A stretch of DNA of 64,000 bases from Podospora bellae-mahoneyi (lineage: Eukaryota > Ascomycota > Sordariomycetes > Sordariales > Podosporaceae): contig NC_085883.1 of the NCBI RefSeq assembly GCF_035222275.1, positions 930,001 through 994,000 on the forward strand, in the 5' to 3' direction. Position 1 is the stretch's first letter, and each line of letters opens with the position of its first letter. Below, one piece after another: positions 22,565 to 34,432 of this stretch. The notes below the pieces were generated by a model. It worked only from the letters and a program-made list of their open reading frames with translations. It had not been told where the DNA came from and searched no databases. The position numbers and the translations under genes were made by a program.

Positions 22565-22885
22565 AGTATTACTCTTACAGAATAGCTAGCATATGTTGCG
22601 TGACCTATTTTCTGAAATGCCTCGTCACTTCAGGTCTTTCTACTTTATCGGGCACTTGACATTCCATCTCAGACCTACGATCCAGGTGTTCAGGGGTAGT
22701 GGGCAAGGTGCCCACGTGACCTGGCGACTTGGAATCCCGTCTTTGAGGGGCGGGGCTGCTTTGTCGCGTCTAAAATTTGCGTCATTACTTCTACAAGTCT
22801 AACGACGAGCCATTGCACAATTAGCATCACAGCTACATCTTGCGACTTGCGCTAGCCCTATACCACATAATTCCTTCGACTCACA
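22565..22885. other. Upstream region of the SRAP gene
   Basis: 320 bp without coding signal; presumed promoter and 5' leader. The ATG at 22886 is preceded by ctcaca. Confidence 0.4.
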
Positions 22886-24212
22886 ATGTGCGGCAGATAT
22901 GCCATGGCCCTAGTAAGCCTCATCACCTATACCCACCCACCCCAACCCCTCCCCACTGGCCGGTGCGACCCCGTTCACTAATCAATTCCTCAAGCGGCCC
23001 TCCCAAGTCCGCCAAATGCTCCAAAACGACTACGACCTCCAAGTCGATGACACCCCCGCCGACGAAGGCGACGGCGCCCCCCGCCAATCTTACAACTTTG
23101 CCCCAGGCTACAACGGGGTAGTCTACCGCGCCGACGCCGGTGCTGGTCATAATCATCACCAGGCACCGGATGAATCACAAGAACAAGACTCCTCCCCCAC
23201 CCCATCCTTCAAACTCCAAGCCATGAAATGGGGCCTCATCCCCTCCTGGATTAAATCCAGCCCCTCCTTCCCCTCCACCCTCAAAACAATAAACTGTCGC
23301 GACGACTCTCTCGCCCAGTCAGGGGGTATGTGGGCGAGCATGAAGTCCAAAAAGAGGTGCGTGGTTATTGCGCAGGGGTTTTACGAGTGGCTTCAGAAAG
23401 GCAAGGAAAAGATTCCGCATTATGTCAAGAGGAAAGATGGCAGATTGATGCTTTTGGCTGGCTTGTGGGATTGTGCTTCTCTCCCGCCGCTGAATGGAGA
23501 GGGGGATGGGGAGACAAGGAAGGTGTGGAGTTATACTATTATCACCACTTCGTCGAATGATCAGTTGAGGTTCTTGCATGACAGGATGCCTGTTATTCTT
23601 GACGCGGAGTCGGAGAGGTTGAGGGTTTGGTTGGATTTGGGGAGGAGGGAGTGGAGTAAGGAGTTGCAGGGGGTGTTGAGGCCGTATGAGGGGGAGCTGG
23701 AGGTTTATCCTGTTAGTAAGGAGGTGGGCAAGGTTGGGAATGACGATGCTGTTTTTGTAGTGCCGGTGGGGAGTAGGGAGAATAAGGGGAATATTGAGAA
23801 TTTCTTTGCGAATGCTGCGGCCAAGAGTAAGAAGAGGGAGCCGTTGAAAGGGGAGGCGGAGGTGGAGATGGTGGATGGGGGGAAAGAGGTGAAGAGTTTG
23901 GAGGAGGTGAAGAGGGAGGATGAGGAGGGGATGGGGGTTGTAGTGACAGAGGGAAAGCAAGGGGTGAAAAGAGAAGCGGAGGATCATGCGGAAGAGGAGC
24001 CACCGGGTAAGAAAGTGAAAGAGGAGGGTTCACCAAGTAAGAATGTCAAAGAAGAGGGGCCGGTGAAGTGGGAGTCGCCTGTCAAAGAGAGACCAAAGAT
24101 CAGTGCGACGAGTAACAAGCACACGAGGAGCCCAGAGAAGAAGAAGGGCAAGGTTGCGCCAGCGGGAGCAGGAAGTCAGAAGATTACAAAGTTTTTTGGG
24201 AATAGTGCCTAG
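22886..24212 (+). CDS. SRAP-domain abasic-site processing protein (HMCES/YedK type), 414 aa
   Basis: Exon 1 is only 27 bp (22886-22912, MCGRYAMAL). An 82-bp intron (gtaagc donor, ctaat branch, aag acceptor) follows, then exon 2 (22995-24212). SRAP proteins form a thiazolidine crosslink with abasic sites in single-stranded DNA through the amino-terminal Cys2 once Met1 is removed. Here MCGRY gives that Cys. The other active-site positions are visible as N109 (TINCRDD), E140 (GFYEW) and H204 (FLHDRMP). Residues about 280-400 are a Lys/Glu-rich disordered tail with repeats of KxVKEEG. The extreme C-terminus SQKITKFF resembles a PCNA-interacting box. The protein should act at replication forks in the nucleus. 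It is intact and complete. Confidence 0.92.
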
Positions 24213-24647
24213 AGGTTTGGGCCATATTCAGAATCAGGGTTGACCAGCAAGCTGAGCCTTTGCTTCTTGCAATCAGAGAATCAGCCCGCGCATTCTAATA
24301 TAACAGGCACGTTCGTTCAAGTCTAGCATCTATGATACTCTTTTGATTGCGACTTGTGTATAGAACTTCAACGCTGATGAGGTAACCACTTCACGAAATG
24401 CCGCCTCCGAGCCCGAAGCAGTAGGGACCGGCGAAGTGGAGACTCAGCGCCGATCCTTCGGCGGGACTGGGGGCAAGGCGGACCGGCCAGCCCGGGACGG
24501 GAAGAACCAGGCCGCCCTCAGGAGTAAGCTTGAAACAAAGTCAATGCATGTTTCCTTGAAAAAATCACCATTCAAAATGCCTCATCATGTCGTGTCGCTG
24601 CCTGTAGTGGGACTATGTACATATCCATCATTTGACCTAAGCCGCGC
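24213..24647. other. Convergent intergenic region between SRAP and AA9 genes
   Basis: 435 bp between two 3' ends. A GC-rich stretch at 24420-24520 carries no recognisable domain. Both terminators are expected here; none is called. Confidence 0.4.
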
Positions 24648-25487
24648 TTAGCAGGTGAACACCTTGGGTCCTGGTACGGTGTAGGACTGGAGGTTGTTGT
24701 AGATCTGCCCTCAAAGTCAGCATCCGGTTGTCTGCCAATACCAACACCGAGACTTACGTTGGCTGTGTATCCGGGGTCGGTAGCCTTGAAAGCGCCAGGG
24801 ATCTTGACCGTGGGACTGGGGCTGGAGTTTCCACCACCGGAAACGTTGATTTGCGCGCAGCTGATATAAAATTGGGGGGTTGAGCCTGGATTGTGTATGG
24901 CGAGGGATTGGATGCGGAGGAGGTACTCTCCGTTGGGGATGCACCTGGGCAGGTTGGCTTGGTAGGATGCTGTGAAGATGGGATGTTAGCATGCTGATGA
25001 GCTAAGGTAGCATGAAAACCAACACGACGTACATCTCATTGGCCAGGATGATTGGCCGCCGTTGATGGTCGGGCCCCAATCGTAGATCTTGAACCATTCA
25101 CCGGATCCGTCGTAGTCTTTAACTGAGCCAGGCGCCTTCGACATGTAGCTGAAAGAAGGTTAGCTGTTATATCCAGTCCGAAGATGACGGCATTTCATAC
25201 AGAGAAATAGGTCCTTGGTGGTACACAGCTTGATCAGTGTAAAAAGTCACCGAGTCTCCAGCCTTAACATTGACAACACTGGTGCTAGCACCTGAGGCTC
25301 CTCCGACATTGCAACGGAGGTTGTTGTCTGACAAGCTGGTTACTGGAGAGTTGTGGTTGTTGTTCTTGCGAATGTGTTCGAATACGCCGAACTTTGTTGA
25401 GCCAACACCGAACTGCTGGAAGATGTAGTGGGCTGAGACATCAGCAACACCCAGCGTAAGGGCAGTAACAATGGGGAAGACCTTCAT
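24648..25487 (-). CDS. AA9 lytic polysaccharide monooxygenase, 223 aa, four exons
   Basis: Exons on the minus strand are 25487-25201, 25148-25033, 24969-24758 and 24704-24648, with introns of 52, 63 and 53 bp and consistent phases. The signal peptide ends at residue 19, leaving His20 (HYIFQQF) as the mature N-terminus. In AA9 enzymes this His, with a second His (here [11 protein letters not shown]) and a Tyr ([11 protein letters not shown]), forms the copper histidine brace. The core is complete, and the protein ends [10 protein letters not shown] without a cellulose-binding module. AA9 enzymes cleave cellulose or xyloglucan oxidatively outside the cell. The gene is head-to-head with cellobiose dehydrogenase, an established electron donor for AA9. 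C1/C4 regioselectivity cannot be read by eye. Confidence 0.93.
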
Positions 25488-27838
25488 GTCGATGGTATCA
25501 AAGATGAACTAGAGAAATTTCAACCAAAGTGCTAGGTGTTTGGTCTTGAGATCCTTAACTAGCTGATTAGGACACAGCTTTGCCAGCATACTAGTATATA
25601 AATAAGAACAAGACGGCCATTCCAACCACTGCGGATAACGTTGGGCCGCAAATGCCGGGTTGAAAGGATCAGAGAGTGTATATGAAACGGCCCGTCTGTG
25701 GCCATGATGGGAGTCTTTAGCTGTCCATGCCAACGCGATGAGCCAGTCAAAGCTGCAGACGAAGTTAGCAATCCAGGAAAACTACGTCGTCGAGGATGGG
25801 TGGCAAATGAGGTTGTGTGTGCCCCAGATTGTCTGTCGAATGAGATGCTGGCTGACCAATATCAACCCGCACGTTTTGATGGAGACCATTGATGCCGTGC
25901 TCTGACACTCTTGTTTGCAACCTGAGTACCGAACACTGGCTGAGATAAAGCTCTGACAGATGAGAGCTATCGATCTGACTTGGCTACCCATCGAATGAGA
26001 AACTCATCACTCCTAGCTGAAATCATGAACCTCTATCTACGAAATGAAAAACACTTGCAGCCGACGAATATCTGCTTGCATATCTGCAGATATAGCGATC
26101 TGGTGCCCATGAAGCTGGAGCAAAAATGGCGGAGACAAGCATCCGGTCTAAAACAGGCAGAGAGGTGGTTCCTTCCCCAAACTCGAGACTGCACTGAGAT
26201 CACGGGACATGCGCAGGCAGAACAAGCAATGCAGAGAATGCAATCCGGCAGTCAGGTCACGGGAGCTAGCTTGACAGTTGCACGGCAGTTGAAGGGTGCC
26301 TGTCTGCCTTGCTGCTACCCCTCCACCCCCTTTCACATGCTGTTGATGGGCACCAAACAGGGCCCAAGCATCTTGGGTTCTTGGTCGGCCCTTTATCACA
26401 GATAAATATATGCCTTTGTGCGCCCTGGCGTTCTGCTTTTGCAGGTGTCTGTTCCTTCTTGCATATTTTCCCTCACGAACACGACTCTCACTGTTGCCAA
26501 AAACCGAGGACATCGACCCTCCGCATACCGATCGATCGAAGCGAACGTATAAAGCAGCCGCCATCAGCCGCCTCGTTTATTATCCCCAGAAACGCCCATC
26601 GCATGCTCTCCCCACAGTTCGACCGACAGACCTCCCCAAACAGGGGCGGCCTCGTGAGCAATCGCCACGGTCCCAATCCTAGGGCTGGCCCGACGGACCG
26701 CGAGATCTACTATACGCAAGTTGATTGGGTATAGCCTGATTGAAGAGCAAAATGGGTCGCCAGCATCCGTTAACGACTACAGCGCCAGTAGACGCTGGTG
26801 GCTGACTGACGGGACTTTATCCAAAGTGGGGGAGATTACAACCTTGAGCACCACTACGGAATTTTTTCTGGAACCGGCCAACCCCGAGCCAAGGACTTCC
26901 CAAGGACCCCCTCTACCGCGCCGTTCTGGAGCCGCTGGAAATTCCCCGTTGTTGCCGCTCTCCTTGCCGCAACGCCGTTGAGATTCACCTTCGTGGAAAT
27001 ACCCGGATTTGGCCTCTTCGAATCAATTCCAACTTCATTCAGACCGACCGAATCAGCCACGCCAGGAAAGAGGGGTTGGGGATTTCTTCACTGACTCGAC
27101 TGTCCGCCAGTCAGTATTCTATGTTGCATTCAGTCGGCGCACCGATTGTGGGCACCTCATAATGCTTTGTGATCTTTGTGATCTGCAGCCCAATGCTGCT
27201 GTTTTGTTCCGAGCACCTGAGATTGGAGCGCAAACGAGTCCCCTGAGAATGGAGACAGACAACGTCAGCGACTATGCAGGCAAGATTACCGGTTCATACA
27301 TCAATGCTTGGCCATGAGTTGAAACGTCCCGCGTCGGCGTCTGCTTCCGTTCGGTGCCTTGCCTCCCCTGAACTCCCCTGCCTCCGCGTGCCATGCCGCC
27401 TCCTCGCCAAACTCATCAGGTTCTTCCGCCCTGGGGAAATCTTGGGGAAACCCCACCGCGCGGCTCTTCTCCAATCTATCTGCTCCCTTCATATCAAGCA
27501 TGGCTTTGCCAACGCCGCAGATCCCATATTCTCCTGGCGGAGGCTATACTCTGGTCATGCAGCCCAATTTATTTCCCTACATCTCCTCCAAGTCATCGGC
27601 TCTGATTCTGCCGCGGATCCATCCTATCGGTGACATTCCATTTGTTTTCCCCGGACTGCGCTTCCGTGATTCGATCCTGGGAATGCGGAGTCAGGCACAG
27701 TCAGCTTACGCTCGCGATGTGGTTATATGCATGGCCGCTCCCCGCATGAGACGTTTGTATCTGGAGGCTGGCTTGTCTTCTTTGGCCCAGCGCTGAATCC
27801 AGAATCGTCCTGTGCTTTGGCTGTTCTGGAAAGTAACA
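25488..27838. promoter_or_regulatory. Shared divergent intergenic region of the AA9 and CDH genes
   Basis: 2.35 kb lie between the two start codons. On the AA9 side a TATA-like tatataaata sits at 25595-25604, about 110 bp upstream of its ATG. On the CDH side, ctgggg (27431-27436) and ccccac (27451-27456) fit the SYGGRG consensus of the carbon-catabolite repressor CreA/CRE1; such hexamers also occur by chance. Several open frames of 60-145 codons cross this region, but none shows a domain. Co-regulation by cellulose induction is inference. Confidence 0.4.
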
Positions 27839-30575
27839 ATGAAGTTTCTCAGCCGTGTTGGCGCGACTGCCCTCGCGGCGTCGCTTTGTAGGTGCTCCTA
27901 ATAAGTTTTGTGATGGAAATCCAGCTGATAATCGACAGACCTGCAGCATGGCATCGCGCAAATGGCTGATGGTACCTACACTGATCAAACGTCCGGCATC
28001 AAGTTCAAGACGTGGACTCAAGGCACCGAGGCTACCGAAGCCTCTCCATTCACCTTCGGTCTGGCTCTCCCAGGTGATGCTTTGACCGAAAATGCCAACG
28101 AGTACCTTGGTATCCTCGTATGTGGATCATCTACCCTCAATTCTTCTTGTGCTGACAGAGAATAGCGCTGCAAAATCGAAGATGCAGCTGCTCCCGGCTG
28201 GTGCGGTCTTTCCCACGGCCAGGCCGGTCAGATGACCAACGCCCTGCTCCTCGTTGCCTGGGCCTCTGAGGGAACTGTCTACACTTCTTTCCGCTGGGCC
28301 ACCGGCTACACCTTACCTGGCCTCTACACCGGCGATGCAAAGCTGACCCAAGTTTCTTCGAACGTCACCGACACCCACTTCGAGCTGATCTACCGTTGCC
28401 AGAACTGCTTCTCCTGGAACCAAGACGGCACCAGCGGCAGCGTCGAGACAACACAGGGATTCCTCGTTTTGGGCCACGCGGCTGGCAGCTCTGGTCTGGA
28501 GAACCCAACCTGCCCTGACCGCGCCACCTTTGGCTTCCACGATGCTGGCTTTGGTCAGTGGGGTGCTCCCTTGGAGGGTGCCACTTCCGAGTCGTACGCC
28601 GAGTGGGCTGAGCTTGCTACGACTACTCCTGAGACTGATTGTGAGGGGTAAGTAGCGGTACTCTATCAGTTCGGGAAGGCGTGATGCTGACGATCCTCTA
28701 GTACTGGTCCTGGTGATGCTGAGTGCACTCCTGCTCCCGAAAAGGTCTACGACTACATCGTTGTTGGTGGCGGTGCCGGCGGTATCCCCGTTGCCGACAA
28801 GCTCAGCGCCGCCGGTCACAGCGTCTTGCTCATCGAAAAGGGACCTCCTTCCTCTGGTCGCTGGGGTGGCACCATGAAGCCCAAGTGGCTCGAGGGAACC
28901 AATCTCACTCGCTTCGATGTCCCCGGCCTCTGCAATCAGATCTGGGTCGACAGCGCCGGCATTGCCTGCACTGATACTGACCAGATGGCTGGTTGTGTTC
29001 TGGGCGGCGGTACTGCTGTCAACGCCGGTCTCTGGTGGAAGGTAATTTCAAACTCCAAGCCCCATCCTGCAGAAAGCTTGCTTACAAATAAATCAGCCCC
29101 CCGCGTCTGACTGGGACTACAACTTCCCTGCTGGCTGGAAGTCCAAGGATGTTGAGGCTGCCGCCAACCGTGTCTTCGACCGGATTCCTGGTACATTCAA
29201 GCCATCTGCTGATGGTGTCCTCTATCGCCGTGAAGGCTTCGATGTTCTTTCCAGCGGTCTGAGGAAGTCGGGCTACAAGGAGGTTGTTGCCAATGAGTCG
29301 CCCAACGAGAAGAACGGCGCGTTTGCGCACACCCACTTCATGTTCCGATACGGTGAGAGAGATGGCCCGCTTGCCACATACCTTGTTTCAGCCAACAACC
29401 GTGACAACTTTGACCTCTGGACTGGCAGTGCTGTGCGCAGGGCTCTCAGAACAGGTGGCAAGGTTACCGGTGTTGAACTCGAATGCTTGAGGGACGGTGG
29501 CTACAGCGGTGAAGTCAAGATTAGCGCCAAGGGTGGTGTCATCTTCTCTGCTGGTACTTTTGGCTCTGCCAAGCTTCTCATGCGCAGTAAGTCCTTGTGG
29601 GCTTTCTCAAGCACCGAAAGCTAACACACAATGACAGGCGGTATCGGTCCCCGTGACCAGCTCGAGATCGTTGCCGGCTCCAAGGACGGCGAGACCTTCA
29701 TCTCTCGGGATCAGTGGATCGACCTCCCGGTCGGCTCCAACCTGATTGACCATCTCAACACCGATCTTATCTTGACTCACCCCGACGTCGTCTTCTATGA
29801 CTTTTACGAGGCCTGGACTGCCCCCAATGAGGGTGACAAGGAGCGTTATCTCAACAACCGCACTGGTATCTTGACCCAGGCTGCCCCCAACATCGGACCC
29901 ATGGTCTGGGAAGAGGTTACTCCTTCTGACGGCATCCCCCGTCAATTCCAATGGACTGCCCGTGTTGAGGGAGATGGTCGCATCACTGACTCCCCACGTA
30001 TGTTAGCTCTTCTACAATGTGTAACACCCACAAGCTAACAGATTAGATGCCATGACTCTCAGCCAGTACCTCGGAAGAGGTGTCGTTTCCAGAGGCCGGA
30101 TGACCATCACCCCTGGTCTCGCCACCGCTGTTTCCGAGCACCCCTATCTCCACAACGCTGGTGACAAGGAGGCCGTTATTGCTGGTATCAAGAAGCTTCA
30201 AGCCGCCCTTAACGTGATCCCCAATATCACCTGGGTCCTTCCCCCTCCCACCGGAACTGTTGAGGACTATGTCAATGGCGTAAGTCTTTTCCTCTTTTAC
30301 GCGCCATGAACAATGGCTAACATTGTCGATAGCTCCCTGTCTCCCCATCCGCCCGCCGCTCCAACCACTGGATGGGTACTGCCAAGCTTGGCACTGATGA
30401 TGGTCGTGAGGGTGGTACTGCCGTAGTTGACTTGGACACCAAGGTCTATGGCACTGACAACCTCTTTGTGGTTGACGCCTCCATCTTCCCTGGTATGTCG
30501 ACGGGTAACCCGTCTGGCATGATCGTCATCGCGGCTGAGAAGGCTGCTGAGAGGATCTTGGCCCTCAAGGCTTAA
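27839..30575 (+). CDS. Cellobiose dehydrogenase, class II without CBM, 791 aa, eight exons
   Basis: Exons: 27839-27887, 27939-28117, 28166-28647, 28702-29041, 29097-29586, 29638-29997, 30047-30279, 30333-30575. All seven introns are 48-55 bp and join in frame. A signal peptide leads to a mature N-terminus near QMADGTYTD. The cytochrome domain (residues about 25-225) has GQMTNALLLVAW and FGFHDAGFGQW, whose Met and His are the likely haem b ligands. A short linker (TGPGDAECTPAPEK) leads to the GMC flavodomain with YIVVGGGAGGIPVADK, GGTAVNAGLWW and the catalytic pair in SNHWMGTAKLG (His) and STGNPSGMIVIA (Asn). The protein ends ERILALKA with no carbohydrate-binding module. CDH oxidises cellobiose and passes electrons through its haem to AA9 enzymes. 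Confidence 0.95.
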
Positions 30576-31953
30576 GTGGGAGTCAAAATGGAATGTATAA
30601 ATAACAAGGTGTAGGTAGTAGGAAAGTAGCAAAAATTGTACATGAGCTCAATTAGTACATGATGTTGAATGGGACGTAACAAAGTGGGTTGCTGTACGGA
30701 TAGAATATCGTGTAGAGCCGAAAGGGTGTATTGACACTATGTCGGGGCAGACAGGATATGCTGAACGATGTTGTTATGAGACTTGATTGTTGAGATACCT
30801 AAGACATACAATGAGGAGGGTGATGACTGGATGTAGGTATACAAGTATGAAGCCCCTGAATACCCGCGGGACATACCTGTCTGACCTCGGTGCAATGACC
30901 CTCGGTAGGAATCGATATGGTTGATGGTTAAGAACTGGCTGGATTAATGAGTTTTTCTCAGTTAACTTGCCTGTGACACCACGGTTGTAGCGAGTAATAT
31001 CAATGTCACCGTTCCTCTTCCCCTTTTGCCTACCCACAACACTGTCTCACTCTACTATTACTCGACAACACCATTATCAACGACTATAGCGATGTCACAA
31101 GCTTTGATGCTCAGAACAGCTACCGTACTGCTTTGTCTGGCGGTAGGCTTTCTCTAGTGAGCGTTGCCCAGAAACAGCACTCCTCCCAACATTTATACTT
31201 GAACATCTCAATACCGCGGTTTCTTAGACAATTGCAAAGGATCTTGTTAAGGTAGATATACATATAGCTATCTTAGATCTGAATTTGGTCAGCTCCGGAG
31301 CCGCGCATCATTTGTATTTGAAATACGTGGATGCCAAAAAGCGTGGTTCAAGGTGCCCAACGGTGCCTAACCTCGTAGGGGTTTTCTGTGACACCAACAA
31401 CGCACAACATCATCATTATGCACGCGTATGTTACGGAGTGTAGATTTCTATATCACAAAGGCCTTGGCAAAAGAGCATAATAATATCTTTTAAATTTCCA
31501 AGACTACTTTTGGCGCGGAAGCTCCAACTAATCTCCCAGATTTCCACCTTCAATATTCATTCACTTACAGCCCCTGGCGCATCCAACATCCGTCTCTTGG
31601 ATGGTCGAGATGCAAAATCTGACCCTTTCTCTTTGTTATCTGCACGCTTCTCAGCACCTTCAACCATGTTCCTGTTCTTTGATATGGGGCAACGGTCAAC
31701 AGCACCGTTATAATACTTGCCCCCCGGGTTTTCTTTTGCTTCCAACGCCAATACCATCCATCCCAAGAAGGCAAGCCTGACTTGATCATGCCCATCAAAA
31801 CTCAATCAACGTTCCATGGAGAAAGTATGGCTCTTTGTGGGACTAAGCCAATAAGGCGTGCTTGTCATCAGCCAGATTTGAAAAACGATGTGTTGAACAA
31901 CCGGCGTTTTAAGTACGCCGTAAAGTGAGCGGCGAGTTTTACGAGGCTCTTTT
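30576..31953. other. Intergenic region, about 1.4 kb
   Basis: 3' flank of CDH and 3' flank of the PD-(D/E)XK-like relic. No recognisable coding content. Confidence 0.4.
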
Positions 31954-32768
31954 TCAAGTCAAATTTTGAATGGAGATATTCCCCAGCGCGACGATCATCA
32001 TAGTACTGGCCTTTGCCTCCTCGAGCTCATCCTTTGATAGATCTCGAAACACTGCTGTTCTAAACTCTTCGGGCCTGATTACCCCTCGTTTTTCAAACTC
32101 AATGAAACCAATGAGCTCCATGACATCGAGGTTATCCGTGTCATACCTAATGACCTTGTCAGGCTTAGATGCGCAATCAGGTATGCGCTCAGGGGCGTCA
32201 CTAGGTTCGTTCGCTGGAGGGGTTTCTGGTTTGCTTGCGGGAGCGAAAACTCGGAGATCATACCAAAACTCGGCTTTCCCTCAACCTCGCGAGCGCGGTA
32301 GAGTGCGTAGCAGACAGGTTGTAAGATCTGTTCGTCCCACCAAGCGACCACATCGGCCTCGCTATGCAAGACGGCCGTTGGATTATTTGGAGACATTCCG
32401 ACTGTCTTGAGATGGTCTATATGCGGCTGAATGACCTTGAGGCCTATGTCAACTAGGAAGCTGGGTGGGACCTCGATCCATCCAACTGCAGGCTTTCCTC
32501 TAGCTGGGGGATCGCTCGGTTTGCGAATCTTTTTGCTTGTTAGAGGTAGAGGCTTGGGGAAGTGGCTTGACTGGTGATAGAAGGGCATCCCACACGTTGC
32601 TTGGGAGCAACGTAGGGTTTTGACGGTGCGTGTACCATGACTGTTGTTTGGCCCTCTATTGTGCAACACAGAAAGTCTGACAGGGAGAATGCGCTGCAGG
32701 CGAATAAACGGAAGAGACAAAATGGAAGATTGAAAAGCTTTTGCAGGAATCTGTGTGGGTGCTATCAT
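31954..32768 (-). pseudogene. PD-(D/E)XK nuclease-like fungal protein with one frameshift
   Basis: The 5' frame (from 32768) contains WIEVPPSFLVDIGLKVI and LHSEADVVAWWDEQILQP, a pattern seen in fungal PD-(D/E)XK nuclease-like proteins. Near 32262 the sense moves to another frame, FWYDLRVFAPASKP, which carries VIRYDTDNLDVMELIGFIEF, resembling the Asp ... Glu-x-Lys core (here IEFEKRG), and then RPEEFRTAVF to the TGA at 31954-31956. One base added in the A-run near 32264 would restore a single frame, so either a recent mutation or an assembly error is possible. Such domains occur alone or in fungal effector-like proteins. Family assignment is tentative. Confidence 0.5.
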
Positions 32769-33576
32769 GGCCCCTGCCGGTTGTGCTAATTAAGCCCGTC
32801 ACTCTTTCTTAATTCCACCTCTCAAACTGCCCTCGCCTCGAGGTTTTTACCGTCCTAGTAGGAGGGGAAGGGGAAGGTGGTTAGGAAACCGGAGCGGCAG
32901 GAACGGGATGGGAAGGTGGAGGATAGGTTGATAAAGCGGGTTGATGAGCAGAGGACCTCGTCTATAGGATTCGAGGGTTTACCCGGTTGGGTGTACTAGC
33001 CTTTAAAAGGGGTACATTTACTTTCTATGAGGTGACCACGCCTTGGTATTGTCTGAAGTCAAAAACTAATTAGGAAATATTTCTTAGGTTACGTAGATCT
33101 TGAGGAGGCCAGACGCTGTGGAAGTAGATATAAATGCGGTAGAATAAGATGTTATGGTACCTTAGCTAGCCCTACATTAGGGGGGGATAGCAAAAGAAGT
33201 GTACCCAGAAATATTGACATCCCCAATAAACTGTCCCATAAACATCACAAGATAATGGGGATAAGATTGTAAATGAGTCTATCTAGAGGGCCCTATGCAT
33301 TTCTTCTTGATGGGAGAGATTTACAAAGACAGCGCTATAAAATTAAAGTTAAAGAGATGTATCATCCATCTAGATCACCATCGGTTATAACATAAAAGCC
33401 CATCAAGCCACCCCTTCTTGCTCCTCGGGGAGCTTAGGTAGTTTGCTCCCCTGCTCACGAAGCGCAAGTGTAGAGCTTTGTGACCCTAAACTCGAGATGC
33501 TTGTGTTTGTTTCGCCGGAGGAATGTAGAAAACACTATCTACCGTTATTGTTGTGAATTGTGAGGTAGTGCTTTCG
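32769..33576. other. Intergenic region, about 0.8 kb
   Basis: No coding signal recognised. Contains a purine-rich stretch near 32860-32930. Confidence 0.4.
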
Positions 33577-34432
33577 TCAGAGCCGCGCTGTTGTTGATAG
33601 TGTGACGGATGCTTTCCGGCTCCTTCTCAGCATCTTACACATTAAGTTGCGATTTTTGGGTCTCCGGTCTTGCTGATACTTCTCTTGGAAGATCCATTCG
33701 CGTACAGGTGCGTATTTGTCATCGTTCCCCCAGATCTCTATTAACCATTGTGCATATTGATCCTGGTCACCTGCATGCCAGGCTTTGGATATCAACTCGC
33801 TCCAAGCACCAGTCGTGAGTTCATTGTTTTTCAAAGGCTGGAAGGGCCAGTACTGTAGGATGGGCGACATTGACTTCTTCTTTGGTGGCAGTGGCTTCTT
33901 GAGCTGATCTACACGGTGGAGGATGTACCTGCTTGTTGTAATAGTAGAACAAACGGACGGCTGTGAAGTCTATAAAAGCAACCTCCCAACTCTTGTCTTT
34001 GCGAATGATGATTTTACTCGGATCGAGATTGTCCAAGCCAATGAGACGCTGCCACCACAAAATTCGCTCCGCGTCAATTACGCGTGTCAGTACAGACCTG
34101 CACTCCTCCTTGCCGACGTCTTGCTTTTGCAGGATTATATCCTCCATGGTGTGGCCGGTGACCCGCTCGAGAAGGACCATACGCACCAAACGTAGACGTT
34201 CCGGAATATGGGTTTCGACCGCTAAAGTCCAGGCACCATAGTATTGAGGCGCTACCCTATCGGAAATAGATCCTTCCTCCAAGTGATGTTCCATGAGAAT
34301 GTAGGACCGGGCTTCGAGGGCCTAATCCAAGTCTGCGCGGGTCATGCAGTCCATATCTTCATTGTAGTCTGAGTCGTCTTGGGCCTGGGTCAGTTTGGTC
34401 CGGGTAACCAACCCCGTCGTTGATTTTGCCAT
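33577..34432 (-). pseudogene. Protein kinase-like fungal protein, one nonsense codon
   Basis: From an ATG at 34432 the frame is interrupted by TAG at 34324-34322, at a codon where Gln fits. It continues with HHLEEGSISDRVAPQYYGAW, then RMVLLERVTGHTMEDI, and IIIRKDKSWEVAFIDF, resembling the kinase C-lobe where a Leu-x-Pro-x-Asn loop and an Asp (IDF) metal site occur. An intron of 77 bp (gtacatc...ctacag, about 33871-33946) joins YYNKQ to YWPFQPLKNNELTTGAW in frame; the second exon ends at 33577. Glycine loop and VAIK lysine are not seen, so the N-lobe is missing or highly divergent. It could still be expressed from the Met at 34294. Activity is doubtful. Confidence 0.5.

Noticed and set aside
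23319-23987. 222-codon minus-strand open frame inside the SRAP gene
   Set aside because: Pro/His/Leu-rich shadow of a purine-rich coding strand; the plus strand carries the conserved SRAP motifs.
27009-27796. Open frames of 60-145 codons upstream of CDH
   Set aside because: They overlap in several frames on both strands without domain content; treated as promoter DNA.
33870-33960. 25-bp intron in the kinase-like relic
   Set aside because: Too short for a fungal intron; a 77-bp intron with the same donor keeps frame.
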